Shown here: positions 55,923 to 64,000 of the stretch, piece by piece
Layout of the letters: each line of letters opens with the position of its first letter
Numbering within the stretch: position 1 is the stretch's first letter
Assembly (NCBI RefSeq): GCF_000300855.1
Contig: NZ_ALJF01000003.1
Span: 248,001 to 312,000 of the forward strand
DNA: 64,000 bases
DNA from: Agrobacterium albertimagni AOL15
GTDB taxonomy: Bacteria; Pseudomonadota; Alphaproteobacteria; Rhizobiales; Rhizobiaceae
Reading direction: 5' to 3'
Translations under genes and position numbers: made by a program
The notes under the pieces: generated by a model
Told to the model about the DNA's origin: nothing
Databases searched by the model: none
What the model saw: only the letters and a program-made list of their open reading frames with translations

Positions 55923-57779
55923 ATGATCGACAGTCTGTTGATTGCCAATCGTGGAGAAATCGCACGGCGTATCATTCGCACGGCAAAACGGCTCGGCATC
56001 CGAACGATCGCGGTCCATTCGGATGTGGATGCCGGGATGGCCTTCGTGCGCGAGGCCGACGAGGCGCTACCGATCGGTCCGGCGCCGGCACGCGACAGCT
56101 ACCTGCGCCAGGACCGCATCCTGGAGGCCGCCAGCAAGAGCGGCGCTCAGGCGATCCACCCGGGTTACGGTTTCCTGTCGGAAAATGCCGAATTTGCCGA
56201 AGCCGTGATCGCAGTAGGTCTCGTCTGGGTCGGGGCACCTGCGGCGGCCATCAGGGCCATGGGCCTGAAAGATGCCGCCAAACAACGGATGATCGCAGCC
56301 GGCGTGCCGGTAACCCCCGGTTATCTCGGGGAGGACCAGAGCCCGGAACGACTGCAACGCGAGGCCGATGCGATTGGCTATCCGGTGCTGATCAAGGCGG
56401 TGGCCGGCGGCGGTGGCAAGGGCATGCGGCGCGTTGAACGCTCCGAGAATTTCCTCACCGCCCTGGCCAGTTGCCGACGCGAGGCTGCGTCATCCTTCGG
56501 CGATGACCGCGTGCTGATCGAGAAATACATCCTTTCGCCGCGTCATATCGAAGTGCAGGTGTTCGGCGATACCAAAGGCAATGTCGTGCATCTCTTCGAA
56601 CGCGACTGCTCGCTGCAACGCCGCCACCAGAAGGTGATCGAGGAGGCACCGGCGCCCGGCATGGATGCCGTGACCCGGGATGCGGTCTGCCAGGCGGCCG
56701 TCAAGGCGGCCCGCGCGGTCGATTATGTGGGCGCAGGTACGATCGAGTTCATCGCCGACGCCTCCGAGGGCCTGCGTGCTAACCGCATCTGGTTCATGGA
56801 AATGAACACACGGCTGCAGGTGGAGCATCCCGTGACCGAGGCGATCACCGGACAGGATCTGGTCGAGTGGCAATTGCGCGTCGCCTCGGGCGAGCCTCTG
56901 CCATTGAATCAGGATCAGCTTTCCATCACTGGCTGGGCCATGGAAGCCCGGCTTTACGCGGAGAACCCAGCAAACGGTTTCCTGCCGTCGATCGGCCGGC
57001 TCGACCATCTGCGACTGCCGGAGACACTGCGGATCGACAGTGGCGTCGAAGAGGGCGACGAGGTCACCCCGCATTACGACCCGATGCTGGCCAAACTCAT
57101 CAGCCACAGCGCCAGCCGGCAAGAGGCGATCCGCGAACTTTGCGATGGCGTGAGGAAGGTCGAGGTCTGGCCGGTGCATAGCAATGCCGGCTTCCTCGTC
57201 CGCACGCTCCGCTATCCCGATTTTCTGTCTGGCGCCGTCGATACCGGCTTCATCGAGCGACATACCGAAGACCTTGTGGCATCAGGTGAACCGGATGAAC
57301 AGGTCTTGCAGGCTGCCGCAGCCGCACTGTTGCCGCGGAAAACATCCGATGTCTGGACCGCCCTGACAGGATTTCGTCTCAACGCCGAATGCGACCGGCA
57401 GGTTGCCGTCGAGGTTGGAAACAAGCCCTATCTGGTTCGGATGCAGGATGTGCCGTCGACCGTCCGAAGCAATAACGGGGTCGTCTTCCTTAATGGCGAA
57501 GCCTGGGAGATCGGGCTGCCACGGGCGGGACAGAGCGGCCATGGTACTGGCGCCGGTGATGGCGCGATCATGGCGCCAATGCCGGGCATCGTGATTGCCG
57601 TCTCCGTTGCAGAAGGAGACACGGTCCGCCGCGGCCAGCCGCTGATCGTCCTCGAAGCCATGAAAATGGAGCAGGTGCTCCACGCCCCCTTCGATGGCCA
57701 GGTGGCGGAGCTGAGGGCGAGCCAGGGCAGTCAGGTGGTCGAGGGCAGCTTGCTGGTCAGGATCGAGGGAGAAGGTTGA
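55923..57779 (+). CDS. liuD: 3-Methylcrotonyl-CoA carboxylase, biotin carboxylase (alpha) subunit
   Basis: 618 residues. The biotin carboxylase domain (about 1-445) has the ATP-grasp loop KAVAGGGGKGMR and EMNTRLQVEHPVTE. A linker/BT-like region follows, then a biotinyl domain with the biotinylated Lys K581 in LEAMKMEQV. It partners LiuB. Its stop overlaps the next start. Confidence 0.95.
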   Translation: MIDSLLIANRGEIARRIIRTAKRLGIRTIAVHSDVDAGMAFVREADEALPIGPAPARDSYLRQDRILEAASKSGAQAIHPGYGFLSENAEFAEAVIAVGLVWVGAPAAAIRAMGLKDAAKQRMIAAGVPVTPGYLGEDQSPERLQREADAIGYPVLIKAVAGGGGKGMRRVERSENFLTALASCRREAASSFGDDRVLIEKYILSPRHIEVQVFGDTKGNVVHLFERDCSLQRRHQKVIEEAPAPGMDAVTRDAVCQAAVKAARAVDYVGAGTIEFIADASEGLRANRIWFMEMNTRLQVEHPVTEAITGQDLVEWQLRVASGEPLPLNQDQLSITGWAMEARLYAENPANGFLPSIGRLDHLRLPETLRIDSGVEEGDEVTPHYDPMLAKLISHSASRQEAIRELCDGVRKVEVWPVHSNAGFLVRTLRYPDFLSGAVDTGFIERHTEDLVASGEPDEQVLQAAAAALLPRKTSDVWTALTGFRLNAECDRQVAVEVGNKPYLVRMQDVPSTVRSNNGVVFLNGEAWEIGLPRAGQSGHGTGAGDGAIMAPMPGIVIAVSVAEGDTVRRGQPLIVLEAMKMEQVLHAPFDGQVAELRASQGSQVVEGSLLVRIEGEG

Positions 57780-58231
57780 TGGCCGGACGCTATTTCGACG
57801 ATTGGACAATAGGCGACAGGATCGTCCACGAGCTCCGGCGTACGGTGACCGAGACGGACAATCTGATGTTCACGCTGATGACCCACAATCCGCAGCCCCT
57901 GCATCTTGATGTCGAAGCGGCAAAGGCAAGTGAATTCGGCCAGATCCTCGTCAACGGCACCTTCACCTTCTCGCTGATGGTCGGCCTGTCGGTCGGCGAC
58001 ACCACGCTCGGCACGCTGGTCGCCAACCTGGGCTACGACAAGGTCGTCATGCCGAAGGCGGTCTTCCTCGGCGACACGATGCGGGCCGAAACCGAAATTG
58101 CTGACCTCAGGGAGAGCCAATCACGCCCAACCGCCGGCATCGTCACCTTTCGGCATGAGCTCTTCAACCAACGCAACGAACTGGTCTGCCAGTGCCTCCG
58201 CTCCGCACTTGTCTCGCGGAGGCCGCAATGA
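57779..58231 (+). CDS. MaoC-type hydratase, likely 3-methylglutaconyl-CoA hydratase
   Basis: 150 residues, single hot-dog domain. The hydratase active site is in MTHNPQPLHLDVEAAK, followed by FGQILVNGTFTFSLMVGL. MaoC hydratases add water to form (R)-3-hydroxyacyl-CoAs. It takes the place where other liu operons have the crotonase LiuC, so it likely hydrates 3-methylglutaconyl-CoA to (R)-HMG-CoA, as proposed for M. tuberculosis Rv2499c. It overlaps both neighbours. Confidence 0.88.
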   Translation: MAGRYFDDWTIGDRIVHELRRTVTETDNLMFTLMTHNPQPLHLDVEAAKASEFGQILVNGTFTFSLMVGLSVGDTTLGTLVANLGYDKVVMPKAVFLGDTMRAETEIADLRESQSRPTAGIVTFRHELFNQRNELVCQCLRSALVSRRPQ

Positions 58232-59070
58232 GGCTGCGCTCTCTCCTGTTTGTCCCCGGTGACAGGCCTGACCGCATGGAGAAGGCGCTCCGCTACGGCG
58301 CCGATGCGCTGATCCTCGACCTCGAAGATTCCGTCACACCAGATGCCAAGCCTGCGGCCCGGCTGGCGGCCGCCAACTTCTTGCGTCAGGCCAAAGGCAG
58401 GATCCCGCTACTCGTCCGCGTCAACCCGCTCGACAGCGGCCTTCTGGACGACGATCTCGCCGCAATCCTCCAAGTGCCGCCGGACGGGCTGGTGCTTCCG
58501 AAGGCGGAGGGGGCTCCAAGTGTGCAAGCCCTGAGCGCAAAAGCGCCCGGCATCCCCATCCTGCCGATCGCCACCGAGACCCCGGCTGCGATCTTCCAGC
58601 TGGGCTCCTATGAATCCGTACGACATCATCTTCTGGGCCTCACATGGGGTGCGGAAGACCTGCCAGCCGCCATCGGGGCGCTGGGCGCACGCGACGGGAC
58701 AGGCCGCTACACCGCCCCTTACGAACTCGCCCGCTCTCTGACCTTGTTCGGCGCTCACGCGGCCAGCGTGGCCGCGATCGAGACCGTCTACCCGGCACTT
58801 GCCGATCCGGATGGGCTTGCCGCCTATGCGCGACGCGCCCGCTTTGACGGCTTCAACGGCATTATGGCGATCCATCCCGCGCAGGTTCCCGTGATCAACC
58901 AGGCATTCACGCCAACCCCGGAGGAATTAACCGAGGCGCAGGCCATCGTCGACGCGTTTGCGGCAAGTCCTGGCATGGGCGCGCTGAGCTACCGCGGCCG
59001 CATGATCGACGCGCCGCATCTCAAACAGGCGAGGCGTGTGCTGGAACTGGCCGCCGACGTCGCTGGCTGA
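58228..59070 (+). CDS. CitE-like lyase, likely (R)-HMG-CoA lyase
   Basis: 280 residues of the HpcH/HpaI-CitE aldolase family. Mg/active-site stretches are LLFVPGDRPDRMEKA, ALILDLEDSV, RVNPLDS, LPKAEG, IATETPAAI and WGAEDLPAAIG, with IHPAQVPVIN near the end. It occupies the place of the classical HMG-CoA lyase LiuE. M. tuberculosis Rv2498c, in a cluster of the same content, cleaves (R)-HMG-CoA and (S)-citramalyl-CoA; this protein probably does the first. Coupled by 4 bases to the MaoC gene. Confidence 0.86.
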   Translation: MRLRSLLFVPGDRPDRMEKALRYGADALILDLEDSVTPDAKPAARLAAANFLRQAKGRIPLLVRVNPLDSGLLDDDLAAILQVPPDGLVLPKAEGAPSVQALSAKAPGIPILPIATETPAAIFQLGSYESVRHHLLGLTWGAEDLPAAIGALGARDGTGRYTAPYELARSLTLFGAHAASVAAIETVYPALADPDGLAAYARRARFDGFNGIMAIHPAQVPVINQAFTPTPEELTEAQAIVDAFAASPGMGALSYRGRMIDAPHLKQARRVLELAADVAG

Positions 59071-59157
59071 GTGGCAACGAAAGCACAGAATGTCATCGAT
59101 ACAGGCGCTGATCCTCCGCCTCTCGACCGCCGAACGACCGGCAATCCTGACTGCCGA

Positions 59158-60069
59158 TCAAGCACCCTTCTCCGATCGAGATTGGGGATCCGGTCTCAAA
59201 ACGCGCCGTTCCGTCATCACGGTCCGATAATTGGCCAGCACGATGATGGCACCGCCAAGGAAAACCCAAAGGTCGATCGCCTCGCCATAGGCATAAGAAC
59301 CGACGACGGCGGCCATCGGCACGCGCAGGAAATCAATCGGCATGGCAACGGACGCATCGAGGCGCTTCAGGGCTTGCGCCTGGCAGTAATGGGCACAGAG
59401 AGCGCCGAGACCGGCAACCATCATCCAGGGAATATCGGCCGCATGCACTGGCCGCCAGTCGGTCAGCGAGGCCACGAGGCCGAGTGGCAGCTGGATGACG
59501 ATCATCCAGACCACGATCGCAGCCGGTGAGACGTCGCGCGTCAGTCTTTTGACGAAAATCAGAGAGAGCCCGTAACCGGCGGCGGCAATCAGCACGAGAC
59601 CTGCAGCCGGGTCGACCATCGCGATACCGGGACGGATGATGACAAGCACGCCGATGAAGCCGCTGATCGTTGCGAAGATCCTTGGCCTCGTCATCTTCTC
59701 GCGCAGAAACAAGAAGGCAAACAGGGCAACCCAGATCGGCATGGTGAATTCCAGCGCGAACACGGAAGCGAGTGGCAGCATGACGACGCCGATCGTCCAG
59801 AGATACTGGGCCATGAAATGCACGAGGTTACGCGCAAGATGCAGTTTGAAGAGCTTCGCGTGACGCAGTTCCGGCAGCAGCATCCGGCCGAAGGCGACGA
59901 TGACACAAAGGCCGATCAGCGCGCGAAAGAAAAGCACCTGTTCGATCGACAGCGTGCTGGCAAGCTCTCGCGATCCGACGGACATACCGACGAAGGAGAT
60001 CATGCCGAGGGCCATCCAGATGAGCCCCTGGATGAAATCGGAATGTTGAAACTGCTTGATTTTCTGCAT
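59158..60069 (-). CDS. EamA/DMT-family inner-membrane transporter
   Basis: 303 residues with about ten hydrophobic segments in two EamA repeats (the second begins near FVKRLTRDVSPAAIV). Members export amino acids, their analogues or small metabolites. Convergent with the CitE-like gene and not clearly linked to it. Its ribosome site is weak (GAAAGAAC). The substrate cannot be inferred. Confidence 0.88.
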   Translation of the reverse strand: MQKIKQFQHSDFIQGLIWMALGMISFVGMSVGSRELASTLSIEQVLFFRALIGLCVIVAFGRMLLPELRHAKLFKLHLARNLVHFMAQYLWTIGVVMLPLASVFALEFTMPIWVALFAFLFLREKMTRPRIFATISGFIGVLVIIRPGIAMVDPAAGLVLIAAAGYGLSLIFVKRLTRDVSPAAIVVWMIVIQLPLGLVASLTDWRPVHAADIPWMMVAGLGALCAHYCQAQALKRLDASVAMPIDFLRVPMAAVVGSYAYGEAIDLWVFLGGAIIVLANYRTVMTERRVLRPDPQSRSEKGA

Positions 60070-60138
60070 GTTCAGTTCTTTCAGGTCGGACGCGTGCCCG
60101 GATAAGAGCTCGCGCCCGAGAGAGTGGTGGAATGGGTG

Positions 60139-60678
60139 TCAGGCCGCTGAAGGACCCGGATCGTCGAAACCGTCCGACGCACCGGTCAGCTGGCCGTGGC
60201 GTCCATCCATGCCGCCCGACACGAGACGCAAGTGCGGTCTCAGTGGGCTCGTGCCCGCCTCCTGACCGATCATCTGCCGTTCCCGCCGCGATGCCTCGGG
60301 CTGGTACTCCACGGCTTCCAGCAACATGGTCTCAGCGACACCATTCGTATTTTCAAACGCGATCTTCTGGCCTTCGCGAAGCCCGAGCAGAGCAAGGCCA
60401 CGCAGTGTCGTGATGGGCAGAAACAGGCCGACCGGGCCAGTTGCCTGGCCGGTCGAGATCACGCGGATATCGCTTTCGCCGCCTCGGACGCGAAAGCGCA
60501 CACGGCTGTTCAAGCTGGCGACATCTCCCGGGAGATCGTCGCGGAACACGACGATGGCCTTTTGGATCTTGTGCCGGCAAAGCGCAACGAGCCGATCATT
60601 TCGGCCCTGCCAGTTGTCGCACATGGCCTCGAGTATGGTGAAATCCTTTGTAGTCAGAATGTAAGTGTCGTTCGACAT
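60139..60678 (-). CDS. rnk: Rnk-like GreA/GreB-C-terminal-domain protein 1
   Basis: 179 residues. A short N-terminal helical part, then a GreA/GreB C-terminal FKBP-like fold (about 50-130), with VRFRVRGGESDIRVIS and SPVG-like GPVGLFLPITTLRGLALLGLREGQKI. Rnk proteins bind RNA polymerase and were named as regulators of nucleoside diphosphate kinase. The C-terminal 45 residues (EASRRERQMIGQ onward) are an additional tail. ATG 60678 has GGAGAAC upstream; an in-frame start 60 bases earlier would add 20 residues. Confidence 0.85.
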   Translation of the reverse strand: MSNDTYILTTKDFTILEAMCDNWQGRNDRLVALCRHKIQKAIVVFRDDLPGDVASLNSRVRFRVRGGESDIRVISTGQATGPVGLFLPITTLRGLALLGLREGQKIAFENTNGVAETMLLEAVEYQPEASRRERQMIGQEAGTSPLRPHLRLVSGGMDGRHGQLTGASDGFDDPGPSAA

Positions 60679-60818
60679 TTCGCAGTTCTCCATCGCGCTG
60701 TCGCCAGCGCGTCCATCGACATGAGCGGGAGATACCACTGCGCGACCATCGCGCAGGGGAGGCTATCCTGCGATGAGACAACCTCCCCGGATCGCGAGGC
60801 GGGAAAATGCGGACAACA

Positions 60819-61238
60819 TCATGCCGGATCGACCACTTCAGGGGATGCGACCTCTTCGACATGAAGGTGGTGCAAACGCCCGTCCCGTGCCACCCAATCG
60901 ATGGATTGGCCAGTCGAAAGACCAATCAGCGCGGCACCGATCGGTGTCAGGATGGAGATCTTGTTCGCCGCAATATCCGCTTCACCCGGGAAAACCAGCG
61001 TGACGCTGCGATCTTCCCCGAGATCGCTGGTGAAGCGGATCCTGGATCCCATGCGTGCGACATTGGCGCCGATCTTGGCGTCCTGAACGATACGTGCACG
61101 GTCGAGCTCGATGAGAAGCTCCTCGGAAACATCGGGATTCCGACCGGCATGGGCCTCTGCGAGGCGGTAGAGCCTTTCATGATCGGTACGGGTGAGAACG
61201 ATTGCCGGCTTGCGCTGCCGTTTCTTTTCGAGAGCCAT
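60819..61238 (-). CDS. Rnk-like GreA/GreB-C-terminal-domain protein 2
   Basis: 139 residues. It has the Rnk pattern more compactly: IVLTRTDHERLYRLAEAH, ELDRARIV, GSRIRFTSDLGEDRSVTLVFPGEADI, and LTPIGAALIGLSTGQSIDW. GGAGG lies 7 bases before ATG 61238. It lies 140 bases upstream of the first Rnk-like gene on the same strand; both are near fixLJ and might be part of the same low-oxygen response, which is inference. Confidence 0.88.
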   Translation of the reverse strand: MALEKKRQRKPAIVLTRTDHERLYRLAEAHAGRNPDVSEELLIELDRARIVQDAKIGANVARMGSRIRFTSDLGEDRSVTLVFPGEADIAANKISILTPIGAALIGLSTGQSIDWVARDGRLHHLHVEEVASPEVVDPA

Positions 61239-61708
61239 GCTCGGGCCTCCTGTACAAGACGCGCGGTCGCGCATCCGGCGCACCGCTCTGAAACAAAAAC
61301 TGGGATTGAGTGTCGCTTCGTAGCCCATTGTCCCCTGGCGGGGACGCTACCCATGCCCCACGACCTTATCGCGACGCGATTGGGCCGGGGGTCAGATGCC
61401 TGCGATGAGGCACATCCGTGTGCGGATGTTATGGAAGCGTTCTATCAACATAATCCAAAGATGGCCGGCTCGGACACGGAAGTCAAGCGAGGCCGGTTGC
61501 CCCTCAGCCGGCGTGGCAGAACAGGCGATCTATTGCCGAAGAAACAGACCATCTGTGGAGACAAACTCCCCCTCGGAGCTTTTTGACTTCTATCAATCGG
61601 ACACAAGGGCTAGCTTCCCATGTAGGTATGTCGAATCGAGCGAAATCGGCGCGGATCAATGCACCGTCTGCATTGTTTTGGCCGATTGGGTGTGAAATCA
61701 GGGGCGAA
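61239..61708. other. 470-base intergenic region between rnk-like gene and fixL
   Basis: No convincing gene. A 77-codon frame at 61353-61586 lacks the strong third-position GC of its neighbours and has no good ribosome site. The region holds an FNR/FixK-type box at 61583-61596 and must contain the divergent promoters for the rnk-like gene and fixLJ. No terminator or RNA gene recognised. Confidence 0.6.
61583..61596. promoter_or_regulatory. FNR/FixK-type anaerobic box upstream of fixL
   Basis: TTGACTTCTATCAA matches the core TTGA-N6-TCAA exactly and the fuller TTGAT-N4-ATCAA with one mismatch. It lies 112 bases before the fixL start, a position that allows activation by an FNR/FixK protein, or feedback. 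Confidence 0.7.
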
Positions 61709-63190
61709 ATGGCCAACACGCAACGAAATGAAAGACGATTGCTCCCCAATTCCTGGGGTTATGTCGTTGCGGTTCTGGGAACGGTCGCGATCGTCGGCGT
61801 GCCGCTCTTCCTCATGGGCGGCGCCGCTTCGCAAGCGCTCTCCCTGCTCGTGCCGATCCCAGTCATCGCCACAGCGCTGATCGGGGGTGCGGGTCCGGCT
61901 TTGCTCGCGGCGGTCTTCGGCCTCGCCCTTTGGTTTCTCAACGTCCAGTCATCCGGCTCGGAAATCGTCCTTGCCCAAGCAGTCGCACTTGCCGTCCTGG
62001 CAGCGTTGATCGTCTGGTTTGCCAAACGAAGAGACCAGGATCGGGAGACCCTGGCAGAGCTCCGGGAAGCGCTGGATGATCGCGAGGCCCGGATGGGGTC
62101 CATCCTCGACACGGTTCTTGATGCCACCATCGTCAGTGACGAAAACGGAATCATCATCTCGTTCAACTCCGCCGCCGTCCGCCAGTTCGGCTATTCCGAA
62201 ACCGAAGCCATCGGTCAGAACCTGAAGCTGCTGATGCCTCAGCCCTACCGCGTCGACCATGACGGCTACATGCGTCGCTACATGGCGACGGGCGAAAAGA
62301 GGATCATCGGCGTCGACCGCGTCGTGGTCGGCCAGCGTAAGGATGGCTCTACCTTTCCGATGAAGCTCGCGGTTGGCGAGATCAAACGTGGCGGGAAGCG
62401 CTTCTTCACTGGGTTCGTCCGCGACCTCACGGAGCGAGAAGAATCCGCTGCCCGCCTGCAGGAGATCCAGTCCGAGCTCGCAAGGCTCGGCCGATTGAAC
62501 GAAATGGGAGAGATGGCGTCGACGCTGGCGCACGAGTTGAACCAGCCATTGTCGGCCATCGCCAACTACGTACATGGCTGCGCGCGCCTGCTGCAGAACG
62601 CGGTTGGCGATCGCGACATCCAGGTTCGTGACGCATTGCTGGAAGCGGGCGAGCAGAGCATTCGCGCCGGGCAGATCATTCGACACCTGCGCGAGTTCGT
62701 CACCAAAGGCGAGACGGAAAAGCGCACGGAGAGCCTGCGTCAACTCGTCGAAGAGGCCGGAGCGCTCGCTCTTGTCGGCTCGCGGGAAAAGGGCGTGCGC
62801 ACCGTGTTCGATTTCACCTCGGACAACGACCAGGTCTTCGTCGACCGAATCCAAATCCAGCAGGTGCTGACCAACCTCATGCGCAATGCGATCGAGGCGA
62901 TGAAGCATACCGAGAAAAAGGAAATCCGCGTCAGCGTCTGTTCCGACAAGATGGGACTTTTGACGGTGACGGTCGAGGATTCCGGTCCTGGAATTTCTCC
63001 GGAAGTCGCCCAGGATATCTTCAAGCCGTTCACGACGACAAAGGCAGGAGGCATGGGGATCGGGTTGTCGATTTCCAGGCGCATCGTCGAGGCCCATGGC
63101 GGCGAGATGACCGTTTCCAAGAGTGAGCTTGGCGGTGCCTCCTTCTGTTTCACCCTTATCCAGCACGACGAGGACCAGAATGCAGCCTGA
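61709..63190 (+). CDS. fixL: Oxygen-sensing histidine kinase FixL
   Basis: 493 residues. About four membrane segments (15-105), then a haem-binding PAS domain (about 125-240). The proximal haem His is H184 in [12 protein letters not shown] and the conserved Arg is R204 in [11 protein letters not shown]. The kinase domain has phospho-acceptor H275 in [11 protein letters not shown] box [10 protein letters not shown] and G boxes DSGPGIS and [12 protein letters not shown]. When oxygen leaves the haem it phosphorylates FixJ. ATG 61709 follows AGGGGCGAA. It overlaps fixJ by 11 bases. Confidence 0.95.
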   Translation: MANTQRNERRLLPNSWGYVVAVLGTVAIVGVPLFLMGGAASQALSLLVPIPVIATALIGGAGPALLAAVFGLALWFLNVQSSGSEIVLAQAVALAVLAALIVWFAKRRDQDRETLAELREALDDREARMGSILDTVLDATIVSDENGIIISFNSAAVRQFGYSETEAIGQNLKLLMPQPYRVDHDGYMRRYMATGEKRIIGVDRVVVGQRKDGSTFPMKLAVGEIKRGGKRFFTGFVRDLTEREESAARLQEIQSELARLGRLNEMGEMASTLAHELNQPLSAIANYVHGCARLLQNAVGDRDIQVRDALLEAGEQSIRAGQIIRHLREFVTKGETEKRTESLRQLVEEAGALALVGSREKGVRTVFDFTSDNDQVFVDRIQIQQVLTNLMRNAIEAMKHTEKKEIRVSVCSDKMGLLTVTVEDSGPGISPEVAQDIFKPFTTTKAGGMGIGLSISRRIVEAHGGEMTVSKSELGGASFCFTLIQHDEDQNAA

Positions 63191-63791
63191 TGACTTCACC
63201 GTCCATATCGTTGACGACGAAGAGGCACTTCGCAAATCGCTGGGCTTCATGCTCACGGTGAACGGTTTCGGCGTGAGGCTTCACGTGTCCGCAACCGCCT
63301 TTTCGGAAATCGCCCCGAGCCTTCGCAACGCCGTGCTGGTCACCGACATGCGCATGCCGGACATGAGCGGCCTCGATCTGGTGCGCAAAATCTCGAGCAT
63401 ATCGCCCCCGATACCCTCGATCATCGTCACGGGGCATGGGGATATTCCCATGGCCGTCGAAGCGATGAAGGCGGGTGCCGTGGACTTTATCGAGAAGCCG
63501 TTTGAAGAGGCCGTCATCATCGAAGCGGTGCGACGCGCGGCCGAGAGGCTGGCGGACTCGTCGGCGGGCACGCTCAGCGTCGATGACATCCGTTCGCGCA
63601 TTGGCAGCCTGAGCGAACGCGAGCGGCAAATTCTGGCGGCCGTCGTCGCCGGCCAGCCAAACAAGGCCATCGCGTTCAATCTCGACATCAGCCCGCGAAC
63701 CGTCGAAGTCCATCGCGCAAATGTCATGACGAAGATGAGGGCGCGCAGCCTGCCCGAACTGGTGCGCATGTCACTGACCGTCAGCATCTAG
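63180..63791 (+). CDS. fixJ: Response regulator FixJ
   Basis: 203 residues. Receiver domain with D12-D13, phospho-acceptor D56 in [12 protein letters not shown]84 and K106. A LuxR-type HTH (about 140-200: [40 protein letters not shown]) follows. Under low oxygen it would activate fixK and related promoters. GAGGA lies shortly before its ATG, inside fixL. Confidence 0.95.
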   Translation: MQPDDFTVHIVDDEEALRKSLGFMLTVNGFGVRLHVSATAFSEIAPSLRNAVLVTDMRMPDMSGLDLVRKISSISPPIPSIIVTGHGDIPMAVEAMKAGAVDFIEKPFEEAVIIEAVRRAAERLADSSAGTLSVDDIRSRIGSLSERERQILAAVVAGQPNKAIAFNLDISPRTVEVHRANVMTKMRARSLPELVRMSLTVSI

Positions 63792-63903
63792 CCGAATCCC
63801 CGCGCAATCCGACAATACGCTTGATCCATGACAAGGTGGCGCGTCGGCCAAGATGCGATCTGCAAGCTTGGTGAAAGATCACGACCGAGCTTCTGGGATC
63901 CCA

Positions 63904-64000
63904 TTGTCCACGCTGTCTGCAATTGTTGCTGTTGTCAAAGACCCGGCTTTGCTGCGGTCGATCAGCTTTGCGCTCAACACGCATGGCCAGCCGGTGGAAC
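63904..64000 (+). CDS. Start of a possible receiver-like protein, cut by window edge
   Basis: From TTG 63904 an open frame of 32 codons reads to the edge, with a receiver-like opening (AIVAVVKDPALLRSISFALNTHG) that resembles the first strand and helix of response regulators. The start codon and ribosome site (TCTGGGATCCCA) are weak. An imperfect FNR-like motif, TTGATCCATGACAA, lies at 63821-63834. It could be a degenerate regulator often found near fixLJ, or no gene. Confidence 0.4.
   Translation, partial: MSTLSAIVAVVKDPALLRSISFALNTHGQPVE

Noticed and set aside
61353-61586. 77-codon frame starting with ATG upstream of fixL
   Set aside because: No ribosome site, mixed third codon positions unlike neighbouring genes, and the end overlaps the FNR-type box.
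61396-61695. 99-codon frame upstream of fixL
   Set aside because: Codon use and composition do not look coding; it runs through the promoter region.

Overview
The window reads as chromosomal or megaplasmid DNA of a GC-rich alphaproteobacterium, most likely of the order Hyphomicrobiales (Rhizobium, Agrobacterium, Sinorhizobium or a relative). The evidence is dense operons with 1-14 base overlaps, a haem-PAS FixL with FixJ, a Liv-type transporter tied to aromatic catabolism, NikR/NikABCDE, and many LysR, IclR, GntR and ECF regulators. I see no insertion sequence, phage, tRNA, rRNA or CRISPR array. The genus is an inference.

Layout. (1) 1-1400: a truncated GntR regulator and a VanA-like Rieske oxygenase. 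(2) 1.6-8.5 kb: an ArsR-type regulator, a cytoplasmic GH51 arabinofuranosidase and a sugar ABC importer, closed by a clear terminator. (3) 8.5-17.3 kb: a block with the gene content of the E. coli ynj/ydj region. It holds a YnjBCD-type ABC transporter, a TVP38/TMEM64 membrane protein, a YnjF-type CDP-alcohol phosphotransferase, a MerA-like flavoprotein, a second flavoprotein that resembles the N-terminal half of fused SelD proteins, and its own ECF sigma factor and zinc-finger anti-sigma factor. (4) 17.4-37.4 kb: aromatic ring cleavage. Two paralogous modules, each with a LysR gene, a ring-cleavage dioxygenase and a Liv-type binding protein, lie side by side. The first uses a PcpA/LinE-type hydroquinone dioxygenase. 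The second uses hydroxyquinol dioxygenases, maleylacetate reductase, a flavin monooxygenase and a full LivGFHM transporter. A third part under an IclR regulator has another intradiol dioxygenase, an amidohydrolase, a citryl-CoA-lyase-like protein and a class III CoA-transferase. (5) 37.4-42.8 kb: nikR divergent from nikABCDE with a textbook NikR operator. (6) 42.8-59.1 kb: branched-chain amino acid breakdown. It has the BCKDH complex, isovaleryl-CoA dehydrogenase, methylcrotonyl-CoA carboxylase, a MaoC hydratase and a CitE-like lyase on one strand, and mmsB, acyl-CoA dehydrogenase, thiolase and HSD10-type dehydrogenase on the other, with an AraC-type regulator between. (7) 59.1-64 kb: an EamA exporter, two Rnk-like proteins, fixL-fixJ and the start of a possible further regulator.

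How it works together. Mono- and dihydroxylated aromatics are probably imported by the Liv-type transporter, which has two alternative binding proteins, and hydroxylated by the TfdB-like monooxygenase. They are then cleaved by one of four dioxygenases and passed as maleylacetate to the reductase, ending in beta-ketoadipate. The bkd/liu genes take leucine, valine and isoleucine to acyl-CoAs. The MaoC plus CitE pair suggests that leucine breakdown ends through the (R)-HMG-CoA route known from Mycobacterium tuberculosis instead of the LiuC/LiuE route. The best candidates for new biology are the sigma-controlled ynj-like block, the IclR regulon with three matching 17-base palindromes, and the citryl-CoA-lyase-like protein with a serine where the family has its catalytic aspartate.
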